This document shows, piece by piece, positions 34,086 to 43,066 of a stretch of DNA of 64,000 nucleotides. Under the pieces are notes generated by a model. The model searched no databases, was not told the origin of the DNA, and saw nothing but the letters and a program-made list of their open reading frames with translations. The DNA comes from Paenibacillus sp. FSL H8-0048 (GTDB lineage: Bacteria; Bacillota; Bacilli; Paenibacillales; Paenibacillaceae): contig NZ_JBBODF010000001.1 of NCBI RefSeq assembly GCF_038002825.1, positions 5,456,001 to 5,520,000 on the forward strand. The letters are read 5' to 3'. Position 1 is the stretch's first letter. The number at the start of each line of letters is the position of its first letter. Made by a program: the position numbers and the translations under genes.

Positions 34086-34994
34086 CTACTTAGATAATCT
34101 CAGAATCCCCTGAACATCCGACACCGGAGGTCTCCCGTACTGGCGGGCGTATTCGCGGCTGAATTGGGAGGGGCTCTCATAGCCTACACGGAAGGCAGCA
34201 TCGGAGGCTTGGAGCGATTCGGTCAGCATGAGGCGGCGGGCTTCCTGCAAGCGGATGACCTTCTGGTATTGCAGCGGGCTCATGGCGGTGACACGCTTGA
34301 AATGCTTGTGGAAGGCAGAGGTGCTCATATTCACGGATTCTGCAAGCTGTTCAACGACAAGGGACTCGGCGTATTGCCTGGTGATCACCTGGATGGCCTC
34401 AGCAATCCGGTGCGCATGGCTGCCGATAATGGCGAATTGATACAGGTGTGCGCCTTGGTCACTCTGAAGAACACGATAGAGAATCTCGCGGATCACGAGC
34501 GGGGATAGAATGGCAATATCCTGAGGTGCGTCAAGTAACTGGATAAGCCGTACGATGGCTTCGAGTAAGGGCTCAGAGGTTCGGGCAACCGTGATGCCAA
34601 GGGAGGTTTCACCCGCAACAAGGGTGGGGTCCGTCATTTCTTTTACAATTTCCAGGATGGTCCCGGGATCGAAGCTTAGCTTGATGCCCAGAAAAGGATG
34701 CTCAGACGTAGCCCCGGTAATTCTCCCGTTAATCGGCAGCTCGACAGAGGTCACCAGGTACGTTGACGGATCGTAATGAAATGTTTCACCCGACAGGGTG
34801 GCTGCTTTAGCTCCCTCAGCAACGACGCAGATCGATGGCTTATAGACCGACTCCAGCGGTTCTGCTACATCCGTGGCGTGCATCAGCTGCAAGGAAGGAA
34901 TAAGCGTCTGATGGGTGCCTGCCGATGGAGCATGGCAAAGGATCAGCGCGGCCAATTGCTCTAAAAGCGGCCCGGTCCGCAATGAATCGTTCAA
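34086..34994 (-). CDS. AraC-family transcriptional regulator
   Basis: Regulator of 302 residues. The N-terminal part (SVYKPSICVVAEGAKAATL, then YLVTSVELPINGRI) is the AraC_N sensory domain typical of regulators beside oxidoreductase genes. The C-terminal DNA-binding part has the two helix-turn-helix motifs (VEQLAESVNMSTSAFHKHF, then LQASDAAFRVGYESPSQFS). It starts at TTG, eight bases after AGGAGG. It is divergent from the dehydrogenase gene at 35174 and probably controls it through the 180-base region between them. It converges on the peptide cluster, and nothing links it to that cluster functionally. Confidence 0.9.
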   Translation of the reverse strand: MNDSLRTGPLLEQLAALILCHAPSAGTHQTLIPSLQLMHATDVAEPLESVYKPSICVVAEGAKAATLSGETFHYDPSTYLVTSVELPINGRITGATSEHPFLGIKLSFDPGTILEIVKEMTDPTLVAGETSLGITVARTSEPLLEAIVRLIQLLDAPQDIAILSPLVIREILYRVLQSDQGAHLYQFAIIGSHAHRIAEAIQVITRQYAESLVVEQLAESVNMSTSAFHKHFKRVTAMSPLQYQKVIRLQEARRLMLTESLQASDAAFRVGYESPSQFSREYARQYGRPPVSDVQGILRLSK

Positions 34995-35173
34995 GTTAGT
35001 AGCCTCCTTTTCACATATACGTAGGGTTGTTGTTAATCATAGCGAGTTGAAGAGAAATAGGCAAGAAGTGAACAGGTCTGTTATAACGGGATGCTCTTCG
35101 AATGATTTACAATGAATCCATAAGGCCAACAGATCATCATCCGGCCTAAGCAAACTTAAGGAGAGTGTTCCTA

Positions 35174-35911
35174 ATGAGTCAGAACGGAAAAGTAGCCATC
35201 GTCACAGGTGCATCACGGGGTATAGGAAGACAAATCGCCATTCAGTTGGCCGGTTTAGGAATAAAAGTAGCTGTCAACTATTCATCCAACCGGGGAAAAG
35301 CGGACGAGGTCGTGCAAATCATCAAGGAATTCGGCGGGGAAGCGATAGCCGTTCAAGGTGATGTAAGCAAGGTCAGTGAGGTCGAAGCGCTTTTCTCGGA
35401 GACAATCGGGCAATTCGGGCGTGTTGATATTTTGGTGAATAATGCCGGAATTATGGACTGCGTGCCTATCGCAGATGTAACGGAGGAAATGTTCGACCGG
35501 CACTTTGCTGTAAATGTAAAAGGCACGTATTTCGCCTGCCAGCAAGCAATGAAGCATATGGAGCGGGGTGGAACAATTATTAATTTCTCGACCTCAGTAT
35601 CAGGCGCGATGCTGCCGACCTATAGCGTCTATGCCGCAACCAAAGGGGCAGTCGAGCAGTTAACCCGCCAATTAGCGAAGGAGTTCGGAGCGAAGGATAT
35701 CGTCGTGAACTGCGTTGCACCCGGGCAAGTATCGACGGAGTTATTCCTGAACGGGAAATCCGATGAGCTGGTGGATTCCTTCCGCCGGATGAATGCTTTT
35801 GGACGGCTTGGTGAACCGGAGGATATTGCGAATGTAATCGACTTGCTCGTCAGTGACAAGGCCCGCTGGATCACCGGGCAGACGATTCGCGTCAATGGCG
35901 GGTTTAACTGA
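35174..35911 (+). CDS. Short-chain dehydrogenase/reductase
   Basis: NAD(P)-dependent oxidoreductase of 245 residues. The coenzyme motif is TGASRGIGRQ near residue 12, NNAG lies near residue 88, and the catalytic Ser and YxxxK are in STSVSGAMLPTYSVYAATK. The C-terminus (GRLGEPEDIAN, then WITGQTIRVNGGF) is standard, close to 3-oxoacyl reductases and glucose dehydrogenase-like SDRs. The substrate is unknown. ATG 35174 follows AAGGAGAGTGTTCCTA. Confidence 0.92.
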   Translation: MSQNGKVAIVTGASRGIGRQIAIQLAGLGIKVAVNYSSNRGKADEVVQIIKEFGGEAIAVQGDVSKVSEVEALFSETIGQFGRVDILVNNAGIMDCVPIADVTEEMFDRHFAVNVKGTYFACQQAMKHMERGGTIINFSTSVSGAMLPTYSVYAATKGAVEQLTRQLAKEFGAKDIVVNCVAPGQVSTELFLNGKSDELVDSFRRMNAFGRLGEPEDIANVIDLLVSDKARWITGQTIRVNGGFN

Positions 35912-35979
35912 AGCAGATGATGAGTTCCTTCCTCTATCGCCTATGGTTTATAATGGAAGGATGAATAGGAGGGAACGAA

Positions 35980-36378
35980 TTGAATAAAGGCATGTTGCTT
36001 GTTCTAAATGGAACCTCAAGCTCTGGGAAGACGTCCATCTCGGCTGAGGTTGTAAAACAGAAAGAGATCCCGTTTTATCATGTGTCGATTGATGATTTTT
36101 TCATGAATTACAATGATTTCATTAATCATAAATATCCAGATGAGCCAGTACGCGAAATCGACCATCAGGTGGTCTCTGATATTCTGGACGATTCCATCTG
36201 CTCCGTGTTCTATTCAACGATTAAGCTGTAATATGATCTCGAAGTGAACACGGTAGAGCTGAATCCGGCGGAATGCGCCGAACAGATTTTAAACTACATT
36301 AAGTCTGATAATGAATACTCGGTATTTCAGAAATTGCGTAAAAGAGATGTTGATCTTAATAAAACGCTACTGACATAA
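35980..36378 (+). pseudogene. Broken chloramphenicol phosphotransferase-like kinase gene
   Basis: The first part reads LVLNGTSSSGKTSISAEVV, a P-loop like those of chloramphenicol phosphotransferase-like (CPT) kinases, then FYHVSIDDFF. After residue 83 a TAA at 36229 interrupts the frame, and the same frame continues with YDLEVNTVELNPAECAEQI to a stop at 36378, matching the C-terminus of CPT proteins. Together the pieces give about 132 residues against about 180 in the family, so about 50-60 central residues have been deleted and a stop lies at the junction. The TTG start still has a good AGGAGGG site, so the loss may be recent. Confidence 0.75.
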
Positions 36379-36448
36379 CGTTGTCAGGAAGGGTGGGTAT
36401 AATGAAGACTATATTAACCTACAAACGCGAATATTAGGAGGCTATATT

Positions 36449-36817
36449 ATGTCAGTCATTGGACCCGATTTCATCTCACTTCAGGTCAGCGATCTTGAAG
36501 GCTCGGCTGAATTTTATCAACACTATCTTGGACTCGTCCGTTCACAGGCGGGCCCGCCTCATGCGGTGGTTTTTGAGACCAAGCCTATTGCATTTGCACT
36601 TCGTGACCTCATGCCGGGAGTCGAACTTAGTAAGGGAACTCAGCCTGGACTTGGTGTTGCGTTATGGCTCTATGCTCCGGATACGCAAGATATTCACGAT
36701 AAACTCGCAGCAGCGGGCGTGAAAATTACATCTGTACCCATCGACGGTCCCTTCGGACGTACCTTTACCTTCGCCGATCCGGACGGATACTTGATTACTC
36801 TTCACAGTAAAGGCTGA
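36449..36817 (+). CDS. VOC superfamily (glyoxalase/bleomycin-resistance-like) protein
   Basis: A 122-residue protein of the vicinal-oxygen-chelate fold: LQVSDLEGSAEFYQHYLGL at the start and GPFGRTFTFADPDGYLITLH at the end, with possible metal ligands in these segments. Function within the family ranges from metalloenzymes to drug-binding proteins, and nothing here narrows it. The start follows AGGAGGCTATATT. A nested hairpin terminator follows. Confidence 0.88.
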   Translation: MSVIGPDFISLQVSDLEGSAEFYQHYLGLVRSQAGPPHAVVFETKPIAFALRDLMPGVELSKGTQPGLGVALWLYAPDTQDIHDKLAAAGVKITSVPIDGPFGRTFTFADPDGYLITLHSKG

Positions 36818-36854
36818 TTCGCACCACAAGAACACAGTGTTTCTGTACTGATTG

Positions 36855-36913
36855 ACTCCCCATATGGTAGACAGGTGAGATAATAAAGCCTGTTGCTGTA
36901 TGGGGAGTTTTTG
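36855..36913 (+). terminator. Nested-stem terminator after the VOC gene
   Basis: ACTCCCCATA pairs with TATGGGGAGT over 34 intervening bases, which themselves contain ACAGG/CCTGT, and TTTTTG follows. Between here and the KWG-protein start at 37212 I see only a small open frame (36947-37174) without a ribosome binding site. Confidence 0.75.
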
Positions 36914-37211
36914 TTTGATTGAATTCTATTTTCTAAGAGAAACCAGATGATGAAAAATGGACGATTGTGTTGCTTTCATCTGGCTGGCACCCTACTCCTT
37001 CTATATTGCATTGCATCCATTCCAAGTATTTGGAGTGGATTTTTCCTGAGAAAAGTTCAACCTGAAGGAGATACGCTGCATCCGCAAAGGGCAGTCCTAT
37101 TTTTTGGCAAGTGTTCTTTATCTTTCTTCCAAAACATGCACAACAAAACGGGTACAACCGCCGTCTATACATAAAGAATGGAAAATAGTCTCAAAGGAGT
37201 GTGAACCGCAA

Positions 37212-38327
37212 TTGTTCAAAAAGCTGGCTTTAACATTTCTAATGACGACGATGGTGTTCAGTGCAAGTGTAGCGGGTCCATCGCAATCGCAGGCCAAGGT
37301 CCAGGCCGCCGGTGCTGGGGCTGTACAGGCCAAGACCGCCGATCAATTGTATCCGGTTGAAGTGAACAGGAAATACGGCTTCATTAACGGAAAAGGTAAG
37401 GTTGTTATCGAAGCGGTATACGACGGATACGGGTATTCAGGAGTGCCCGGAGGGACAGTATATGTCGAGGACCACGCGGCTAAAAAGCAATACTATTTCA
37501 GTTCGGAGGGCACCAAGCTGTTTGAATACAAGCTGAGAGATGCCGGCATTCTGTATAATGACCGTGCGCTGTATACAGCGAAGATTCAACTCGCTGGCGG
37601 GGCTACGGCGACCCGGTACGGGTATATCGACAGTCAAGGCAAGGTGGCTATACAGCCAAGCTACGTCCGGGCTTTTAATTTCTCCGAAGGTCTGGCCCGG
37701 GTTAATTTGGGCAAAGCCTCAGGGTACATCAACACGAAGGGCGAGCTTATCGTTCCGTACCGGTACAGCTTTACGTCTGATTTCTCCGAAGGCATGGCAG
37801 CTGTTACGCTTGCCGTTGGCGGCAAATACGGCTACATCGACACCACCGGCAAGCTTCGCATAACCCCACGGTATGATTACGCCACACCGTTCTCCGATGG
37901 GGCAGCAGTCGTGTCTGTGAATGGCAAATACGGCTACATCGACAAAAAAGGCAATTACCTGATCAAGCCGCAGTTCAGCATGGCGCAGCCGTTCTCGGAA
38001 GGACTGGCATTCGTTGAGCGCAATGGAGTCACTTTCTATATTAATAAGAAGGGTGTCAAAGTCATCCAGGGATATACGGCCGGAGGTTTGTTCAAGGGCG
38101 GTCTGGCTCCAGTCAGCCCGGGGCAGAGGTACGGCTACATTAATACCTCCGGCCGCTTCGTGGTCAAGCCGCAACTCTATTGGGCCGATTCGTTCAATGG
38201 CGAGTTGGCGGAAATCACCCTGCTCGTTCCAGATACACGCGAGGAAATCAGAGGGTACATGAACCGCAGCGGAACCATCGTCTGGCCACCGGCTTCCGGG
38301 CTTCCGGCCGGCGTGGTGAAGCCTTAA
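37212..38327 (+). CDS. Secreted KWG-repeat protein
   Basis: A 371-residue exported protein. The signal peptide covers about residues 1-25 (LALTFLMTTMVFSASVAG), followed by at least seven WG/KWG-type repeats of about 45 residues with cores such as KYGYIDTTGKLRITPRYD and KYGYIDKKGNYLIKPQFS. Such repeats form beta-propeller or solenoid-like folds and may bind wall or matrix components. The start is TTG 37212, downstream of AAAGGAG; the open frame before it to 37104 is not convincing as protein. Confidence 0.85.
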   Translation: MFKKLALTFLMTTMVFSASVAGPSQSQAKVQAAGAGAVQAKTADQLYPVEVNRKYGFINGKGKVVIEAVYDGYGYSGVPGGTVYVEDHAAKKQYYFSSEGTKLFEYKLRDAGILYNDRALYTAKIQLAGGATATRYGYIDSQGKVAIQPSYVRAFNFSEGLARVNLGKASGYINTKGELIVPYRYSFTSDFSEGMAAVTLAVGGKYGYIDTTGKLRITPRYDYATPFSDGAAVVSVNGKYGYIDKKGNYLIKPQFSMAQPFSEGLAFVERNGVTFYINKKGVKVIQGYTAGGLFKGGLAPVSPGQRYGYINTSGRFVVKPQLYWADSFNGELAEITLLVPDTREEIRGYMNRSGTIVWPPASGLPAGVVKP

Positions 38328-38368
38328 CTACATCAATCGACTAAGAGTAGAGGAGGCAACAATATTTC

Positions 38369-38617
38369 ATGGGCAACAACTTATACCGAAAACTAGGTGC
38401 GGCTTTTTTGATTGCTGCCGGGTTAATCTACACGATCGAACGTGTAGGGACTATGATCGCGCGAAGTCATGAATATTCTGCGTTATACGAAGCTAACTTG
38501 TTGAATTTCCAGCCAGAAACGCCTATCGCAGGCTTCTTCGATAATATCTTTGTTCCAGTTCTTACGTTAATTGGTGTGATCCTATTCGTATACGGTTTTC
38601 CAAAGAAAACAAAATAG
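38369..38617 (+). CDS. Small two-helix membrane protein
   Basis: An 82-residue protein with two transmembrane segments (about residues 9-28 and 57-76) and basic ends (YRKLG at the start, KKTK at the end). AGGAGG lies some 14 bases upstream. It is co-directional with the KWG gene. I recognise no family or function. Confidence 0.65.
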   Translation: MGNNLYRKLGAAFLIAAGLIYTIERVGTMIARSHEYSALYEANLLNFQPETPIAGFFDNIFVPVLTLIGVILFVYGFPKKTK

Positions 38618-38628
38618 GAGAAGTATAG

Positions 38629-40020
38629 TTAAAAGGTATACACATGATCCCCGGCATCCGCCCAGGCCAGCGTTCCATCCGGCATCCAGTCCAGCAGTGT
38701 GCCTGCGGCCACGAAGCTAAAGGTCCGCTCCTGTGTGTCGTAGACCTGTATGGCACCTGTGCCGGATTTGAAGGCTGCAAATCTGTTGTCCGGTGACCAG
38801 TGGAGTTCGGCGAACAGGAAGTCATCTCGCTGCTGCCGCTCATGCTCCGAGATATCCTGTTGTACCTGGACCGTGATCCGCTGATCCTGCATCACCGAAG
38901 AATCTCCGCTTCCGGTATTGTATCGGATTTGGCCGAGAGGGTTATTCTCACCTCTGTCTGCGGGAAGAATCAGATACGAATCATCCGCCCAAGCCAGCGG
39001 ATACACGAACAGGAAGCCGTCACTGTGGGAGAGGAAGACGGCGTTCTCCCGCGAATGCAGTATTTTCCCCTTCTGATCTAGCACTGTCAAGTCTGCCCCG
39101 GGACCGATGAACTCGTCATGTGCGGTAAGTACAGCGATACGCTTACCGTCAGCCGAGGAGGACATTCCGTAGACCGGCTTGTCGAACACATGAAGCTTCA
39201 TACGGGTGAAGTCCTTCAGGTCCACCCGGTACAGCGTCTTATTGCCTGAGATCATATAAGTGAAGTCCCCGTAGAAGCGGTCAGAGTACATCTCTTGGTA
39301 ACCATAGTCATTACCGTAGGCCTCCTTCTCCTCGGGAAAAGCCGGAATCTCCAGCGCCTCGCCAGTCAGGGCGTGAACCAGATGATGCTTCTCCTGCCCG
39401 TAGAACAGATAGGAGGGGGCCACCGATTTCGGGGTCTGAATGGACTTAATCCAGCCCGTGTTCCAGGCAGGTACTACGCGCCGGATGCCGGAGGTGATGC
39501 CCTGGAACAGCAGACTGCCCTCGCCGGCCTGAGTTCTGACCACAACCGAGTTACGGTATGGCTGCTCCGTACTGGCATACTTACGCCCGTCTGCGGTAAC
39601 GGCTTCATCCAGATTGAACGTCCCGGACCAGGCGCTGCTTTCATCCAGATGCAGAATGATTTGCAGAAACCGCGGGGACTCCCATTCCAGCGTATACCGG
39701 AACTCTGTCTCGGGATCACTGGTCTGTAGACTGTTTTTCAGTGCTTGCTCCAGTGACTTCTGGTCGATATCGCTGTTCGACTTCACCTGTATCAGTTGTC
39801 CGCCTCCGCCGATAGATTTCAATTGCTCAATATAAAGTAGCGGTTCCTCCATGCTTGAAGATGCTGAAGCGGAAGGTGTAGTTGATGTAGCTGTGGGTGA
39901 TCCGATCGTTGGGGAAGCTGTGGATGGTGCTGAGGAAGAGTTGTCCACAGCTTTCTTGTCCGCCGCCTGACATCCTGTGAGCAGAGCCGCCGCTAGTACA
40001 ATTGCTGTCATATAGCGCAT
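38629..40020 (-). CDS. Lipoprotein with TolB-like beta-propeller features
   Basis: A 463-residue lipoprotein: signal peptide with lipobox LLTGC (Cys17), a Ser/Thr/Pro-rich linker to about residue 55, then a large exterior part. The C-terminal half has propeller-like strands (GMSSSADGKRIAVLTAHDEF, HWSPDNRFAAFKSGTGAIQV, LDWMPDGTLAWAD). The N-terminal half is about 150 residues and unassigned. It is not in an operon. Its function is unknown; Bacillales have many such surface lipoproteins. Confidence 0.82.
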   Translation of the reverse strand: MRYMTAIVLAAALLTGCQAADKKAVDNSSSAPSTASPTIGSPTATSTTPSASASSSMEEPLLYIEQLKSIGGGGQLIQVKSNSDIDQKSLEQALKNSLQTSDPETEFRYTLEWESPRFLQIILHLDESSAWSGTFNLDEAVTADGRKYASTEQPYRNSVVVRTQAGEGSLLFQGITSGIRRVVPAWNTGWIKSIQTPKSVAPSYLFYGQEKHHLVHALTGEALEIPAFPEEKEAYGNDYGYQEMYSDRFYGDFTYMISGNKTLYRVDLKDFTRMKLHVFDKPVYGMSSSADGKRIAVLTAHDEFIGPGADLTVLDQKGKILHSRENAVFLSHSDGFLFVYPLAWADDSYLILPADRGENNPLGQIRYNTGSGDSSVMQDQRITVQVQQDISEHERQQRDDFLFAELHWSPDNRFAAFKSGTGAIQVYDTQERTFSFVAAGTLLDWMPDGTLAWADAGDHVYTF

Positions 40021-40349
40021 ATATTAACCTCCTGTGGTGTTTAATTGTCCTATTGTTTTCAGAGAATAGATAGATTTACCATATTGTTATGGACGCGGTT
40101 GCTGTGCAGAAGTTGCAGATGCGGGTGCGAGGGCTAAGTTAGGTTAACCGTATAGAATGAGTAAAACGGTTCTTTCTTTTGACTTCCCGGCTACGAATGT
40201 CTACCCTGAAGTTACATAATAAGGAAAGCGAGTGAACCTATGAATAGAAGCGCTGACAAGCTGAACGTTGTCATTCGGGACACGGAAGGGGTTAAGCGCT
40301 CACGCCAATTCACTTCCGTGTAGGCACAACAGATACGGAGGGATAGCTT

Positions 40350-41096
40350 TTGAAGAATACGCAAGCAGGCTTTGAGTACAATGGGGATTATTATGAAGCC
40401 ATCGGAGATTTCATGCGGGAGCAGTATTTGAAATATGGTTTCGCCCAGGGAACGATGCAGGAAGCAGACTTTTTAATGAAGTTAATGAATCTGCGGCAGG
40501 GTACTCGCATTCTGGATATTGGCTGTGGTCCGGGGCGGCATAGTCTGGAATTGGCCCGGCGCGGAGTGAGAACAGTGGGCGTGGATATTTCTGCGGAATT
40601 TATCAGACACGCGAACCGGGAAGCTGCGAAGGAAGAGTTAGAGGCAACATTTCTGGCGGCGGATGCCCGCGAGCTAATGTTTGATCAGGAGTTCGATGGT
40701 GCGATTTGTCTGTGTGAAGGGGCTTTTGGACTGGCGGGCAGTGAAGAGAATCACCGGAAGGTCCTTAGAGGAGTTCATCGGGCGCTGAAGCCGGGTGCTC
40801 TATTTGTTCTTACGGTAATTAATGCGTTTAACTTAGCCCGGCGTATACAGGATGAGTCGTTATTTGATCCGTATTCCTGCACCGTGATCGATAAAGAAGA
40901 GATTCATAGTCCCGAGGGTGAATCCAAAGAGGTATTGATCTATACCACCGCTTTTACCTTCCGGGAATTACAGATGCTTCTGGATAGTGAAGGCTTCGCT
41001 GTAGAGGCTGCATATGGCTGTAGCCCAGGACAATTCGGGAAGCATCCCTTACAGCTTGGCAGCATGGAGATTATGATGGTCGCCCGGCGTAAGTAG
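40350..41096 (+). CDS. Class I SAM-dependent methyltransferase
   Basis: A 248-residue methyltransferase with motif I ILDIGCGPGRHSLELARRG near residue 54, then VGVDISAEFI and DGAICLCEGAFGL, and the FTFRELQMLLDSEGF segment common in small-molecule methyltransferases. TTG start after GGAGGGATAGCT. The 330 bases upstream hold no gene I would support, only a 27-codon open frame at 40240. The substrate is unknown. Confidence 0.88.
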   Translation: MKNTQAGFEYNGDYYEAIGDFMREQYLKYGFAQGTMQEADFLMKLMNLRQGTRILDIGCGPGRHSLELARRGVRTVGVDISAEFIRHANREAAKEELEATFLAADARELMFDQEFDGAICLCEGAFGLAGSEENHRKVLRGVHRALKPGALFVLTVINAFNLARRIQDESLFDPYSCTVIDKEEIHSPEGESKEVLIYTTAFTFRELQMLLDSEGFAVEAAYGCSPGQFGKHPLQLGSMEIMMVARRK

Positions 41097-41202
41097 ACAG
41101 TAGTGTGTTGAATAAGGAGCGGTAGCCGGTCTTAAGGGGCCAGGGTACCGCTATTTGGTGTATATAATGGGAAGAGATAAACTAAATACCAGGAGGGTAA
41201 TT

Positions 41203-41751
41203 ATGGAACTTACTGTGAAGAACTCTAGGATTCAGTTGGTCCAAGGTGATATAACCAAGATTGAGGCGGAAGCGATAGTGAACGCAGCTAATACCAGCTT
41301 GCTGGGTGGGGGTGGTGTAGATGGCGCAATCCATAGAGTCGGGGGAAAAGCTATTTTAGAAGAATGTATGAAGATCCGGAATCAGCAAGGTGGTTGTGAG
41401 GTTGGAGAAGCGGTAGTCACCACAGCAGGGAACTTGCCAAGCCGTTATGTCATTCATACCGTTGGCCCCGTGTGGAATGGCGGAGGGAATCAGGAGGAGG
41501 ATAAGCTGAGAAATTGTTACAGGAATGCATTAACACAGGCTGAAGGAAAGGAAGTGGCAAGCATTGCTTTTCCTAATATAAGCACTGGCATCTACAGATA
41601 CCCGAAAGACCCGGCGTGTTCCATCGCGGTTGAGGAAGTGTCCGGGTATTTATCGAAGAATGAAACAAACATTAAGAGGGTTATATTTGTATGCTTTGAT
41701 GAAAATAACTTGGAAATCTATAAGAATGAATTCAAGAAGTACGGAGCATAG
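41203..41751 (+). CDS. Macro-domain protein (ADP-ribose hydrolase type)
   Basis: A 182-residue macro domain: LVQGDITKIEAEAIVNAAN at the start, then LLGGGGVDGAIHRVGG, YVIHTVGPVW and FPNISTGIYRYP, which are the ADP-ribose binding loops of the YmdB/MacroD type. These enzymes deacetylate O-acetyl-ADP-ribose and remove ADP-ribose from proteins. The length is typical, and the ATG follows CCAGGAGGGTAATT. It is a single gene between the methyltransferase and the hydrolase. Confidence 0.94.
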   Translation: MELTVKNSRIQLVQGDITKIEAEAIVNAANTSLLGGGGVDGAIHRVGGKAILEECMKIRNQQGGCEVGEAVVTTAGNLPSRYVIHTVGPVWNGGGNQEEDKLRNCYRNALTQAEGKEVASIAFPNISTGIYRYPKDPACSIAVEEVSGYLSKNETNIKRVIFVCFDENNLEIYKNEFKKYGA

Positions 41752-41868
41752 TGAGGCCAAAACATTAACGTAAATGAACCTTATCCCTATTTCATTTGTT
41801 AATGATATAACAGGCTCTGGGTAGTGGGGAACGTCTGGCTGTTCAGAGCAGCAAGTGGAGGGCTACAG

Positions 41869-42810
41869 GTGACGGTTATACTGGCAATGCATGTGATGAC
41901 ACATCTGCTTACAGGCAGTTTTGTTGTATCGATTGTGCTTATGCGCAAGGCGATATCTTTTAAGGAAAAAGTGGTTCTGCTCGGACTGGCCTCATTCCTG
42001 GGAATTGTGCCGGATCTCTTGGGGAACAGGTATGTGTCTCCTTGGTCGCATTCCATTGTCGTCATGGGGCTGGTCATGGTACCAATCGTGTTCTTATTCA
42101 AGCTGCTACTCAAGAAATATTCGTACATTCAGTTATATCTATGTCTGGCGGGGAGTGTGCTGGGGCATATTCTGGTAGACTCTCTGGGACATGGGGTGCA
42201 TTTGGTGTATCCTCTGTCCAGCGAAGCTTACACCCTGCCATTAATCTACCTCGGTGATCCTACGGTGTGGGTGCCTATGTTGGTGGGTGTTATGAGTTTT
42301 GTGCTTCCGGTGCCGTTGGGCAGGAGACGGGTGCTCAATGTAGCCTGTGCTGTGTGTATTGTCCTGTACCTCGGCCTTAAGCTTGCCATGCTGATGCAGC
42401 TGGAGCAAGGGCTTCCGCGTAAATTCACGCTAACTCCAGAGGCCGCCGTACAGGTGCATCCGCTTGGGGATTATCAGGTTCAAGGGCTTACGGATTTTTG
42501 GAAAATGGGGTTTGACGTCATCGACTCCCAGCGCAGAATCCTTGGAATATTGCCTGTCCCGGGCGGCGGCATCCGGTTGGAGGTTAATCTGATCTTTGCC
42601 GCGAAGGGTGACGTTGTACGCAGCAATTCGGGAAAAGACGGGCTGGAGTACGTGTACCGGATGCCCTCTGCTGAAGATGAAGCTTCATTGGAAGTGCTGG
42701 AGGAGAGCAGACAAGGGCTTACCGGAGAGATTGTTGCACGCGACCAGGAGGGAAATTCCCGTTATTTCATCTATAAGGATGGAGCGTGGGCAGAAGAACA
42801 GAGGAAATAG
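41869..42810 (+). CDS. YdjM-like membrane-bound metal-dependent hydrolase
   Basis: A 313-residue protein with His/Asp residues in MHVMTHLLTG, GIVPDLLGNR, SPWSHSIVV and DSLGHGVH, the spacing of the YdjM/YbcI family of membrane metal-dependent hydrolases. About four to six helices span residues 1-180; the C-terminal 120 residues are soluble (VQGLTDFWKMGFDVIDSQRR). GTG 41869 is seven bases from GGAGGG; an open frame reaches back to 41824. The true substrate of the family is not known. Confidence 0.8.
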   Translation: MTVILAMHVMTHLLTGSFVVSIVLMRKAISFKEKVVLLGLASFLGIVPDLLGNRYVSPWSHSIVVMGLVMVPIVFLFKLLLKKYSYIQLYLCLAGSVLGHILVDSLGHGVHLVYPLSSEAYTLPLIYLGDPTVWVPMLVGVMSFVLPVPLGRRRVLNVACAVCIVLYLGLKLAMLMQLEQGLPRKFTLTPEAAVQVHPLGDYQVQGLTDFWKMGFDVIDSQRRILGILPVPGGGIRLEVNLIFAAKGDVVRSNSGKDGLEYVYRMPSAEDEASLEVLEESRQGLTGEIVARDQEGNSRYFIYKDGAWAEEQRK

Positions 42811-42835
42811 ACTATTGCAAAGTAGGAGGCAGCGC

Positions 42836-42946
42836 GTGGAAGATACTCAAGCACTTATTCAAAAACTGGATTGGGATACACCAGAAGGTGAACAAGCAGA
42901 GGCTATGGGTCGACCAGCCAGCTCCAATATCTTAATGCAATCTTAA
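42836..42946 (+). pseudogene. Short gene remnant
   Basis: A 36-codon open frame starting at GTG behind AGTAGGAGGCAGC: EDTQALIQKLDWDTPEGEQAEAM then an unrelated-looking tail. The good ribosome binding site and protein-like beginning, with an abrupt end, suggest a truncated larger gene. I recognise no parent family. Confidence 0.35.
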
Positions 42947-42993
42947 TGTTCTTGCATATTCCTTAACGCTATATTAATGCCGGACATGATATG

Positions 42994-43032
42994 TTGAACA
43001 CCACAGAATAGTCTTCTGTGGTGTTTTTGTTG
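42994..43032 (+). terminator. Hairpin upstream of the potassium importer
   Basis: ACACCACAGA and TCTGTGGTGT pair, followed by TTTTTG, ending 35 bases before the kimA-like start. It may terminate upstream transcription or act as an attenuator. I looked for the c-di-AMP (ydaO) riboswitch that precedes kimA in B. subtilis and do not see room or conserved sequence for it. Confidence 0.75.
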
Positions 43033-43066
43033 TGTCCTACAAATAACAAGCGAGTGGTGAAACTGA

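Noticed and set aside
34086-35911. AraC regulator and dehydrogenase as part of the peptide cluster
   Set aside because: The terminator at 34051, the convergent orientation and the ordinary AraC-SDR divergent pair argue for a separate locus.
36947-37174. A 75-codon open frame before the KWG-repeat gene
   Set aside because: No ribosome binding site; the composition looks random, and part of it overlaps the leader of the next gene.
40240-40323. A 27-codon open frame upstream of the methyltransferase gene
   Set aside because: There is a partial ribosome binding site, but no recognisable protein character or conserved neighbour.
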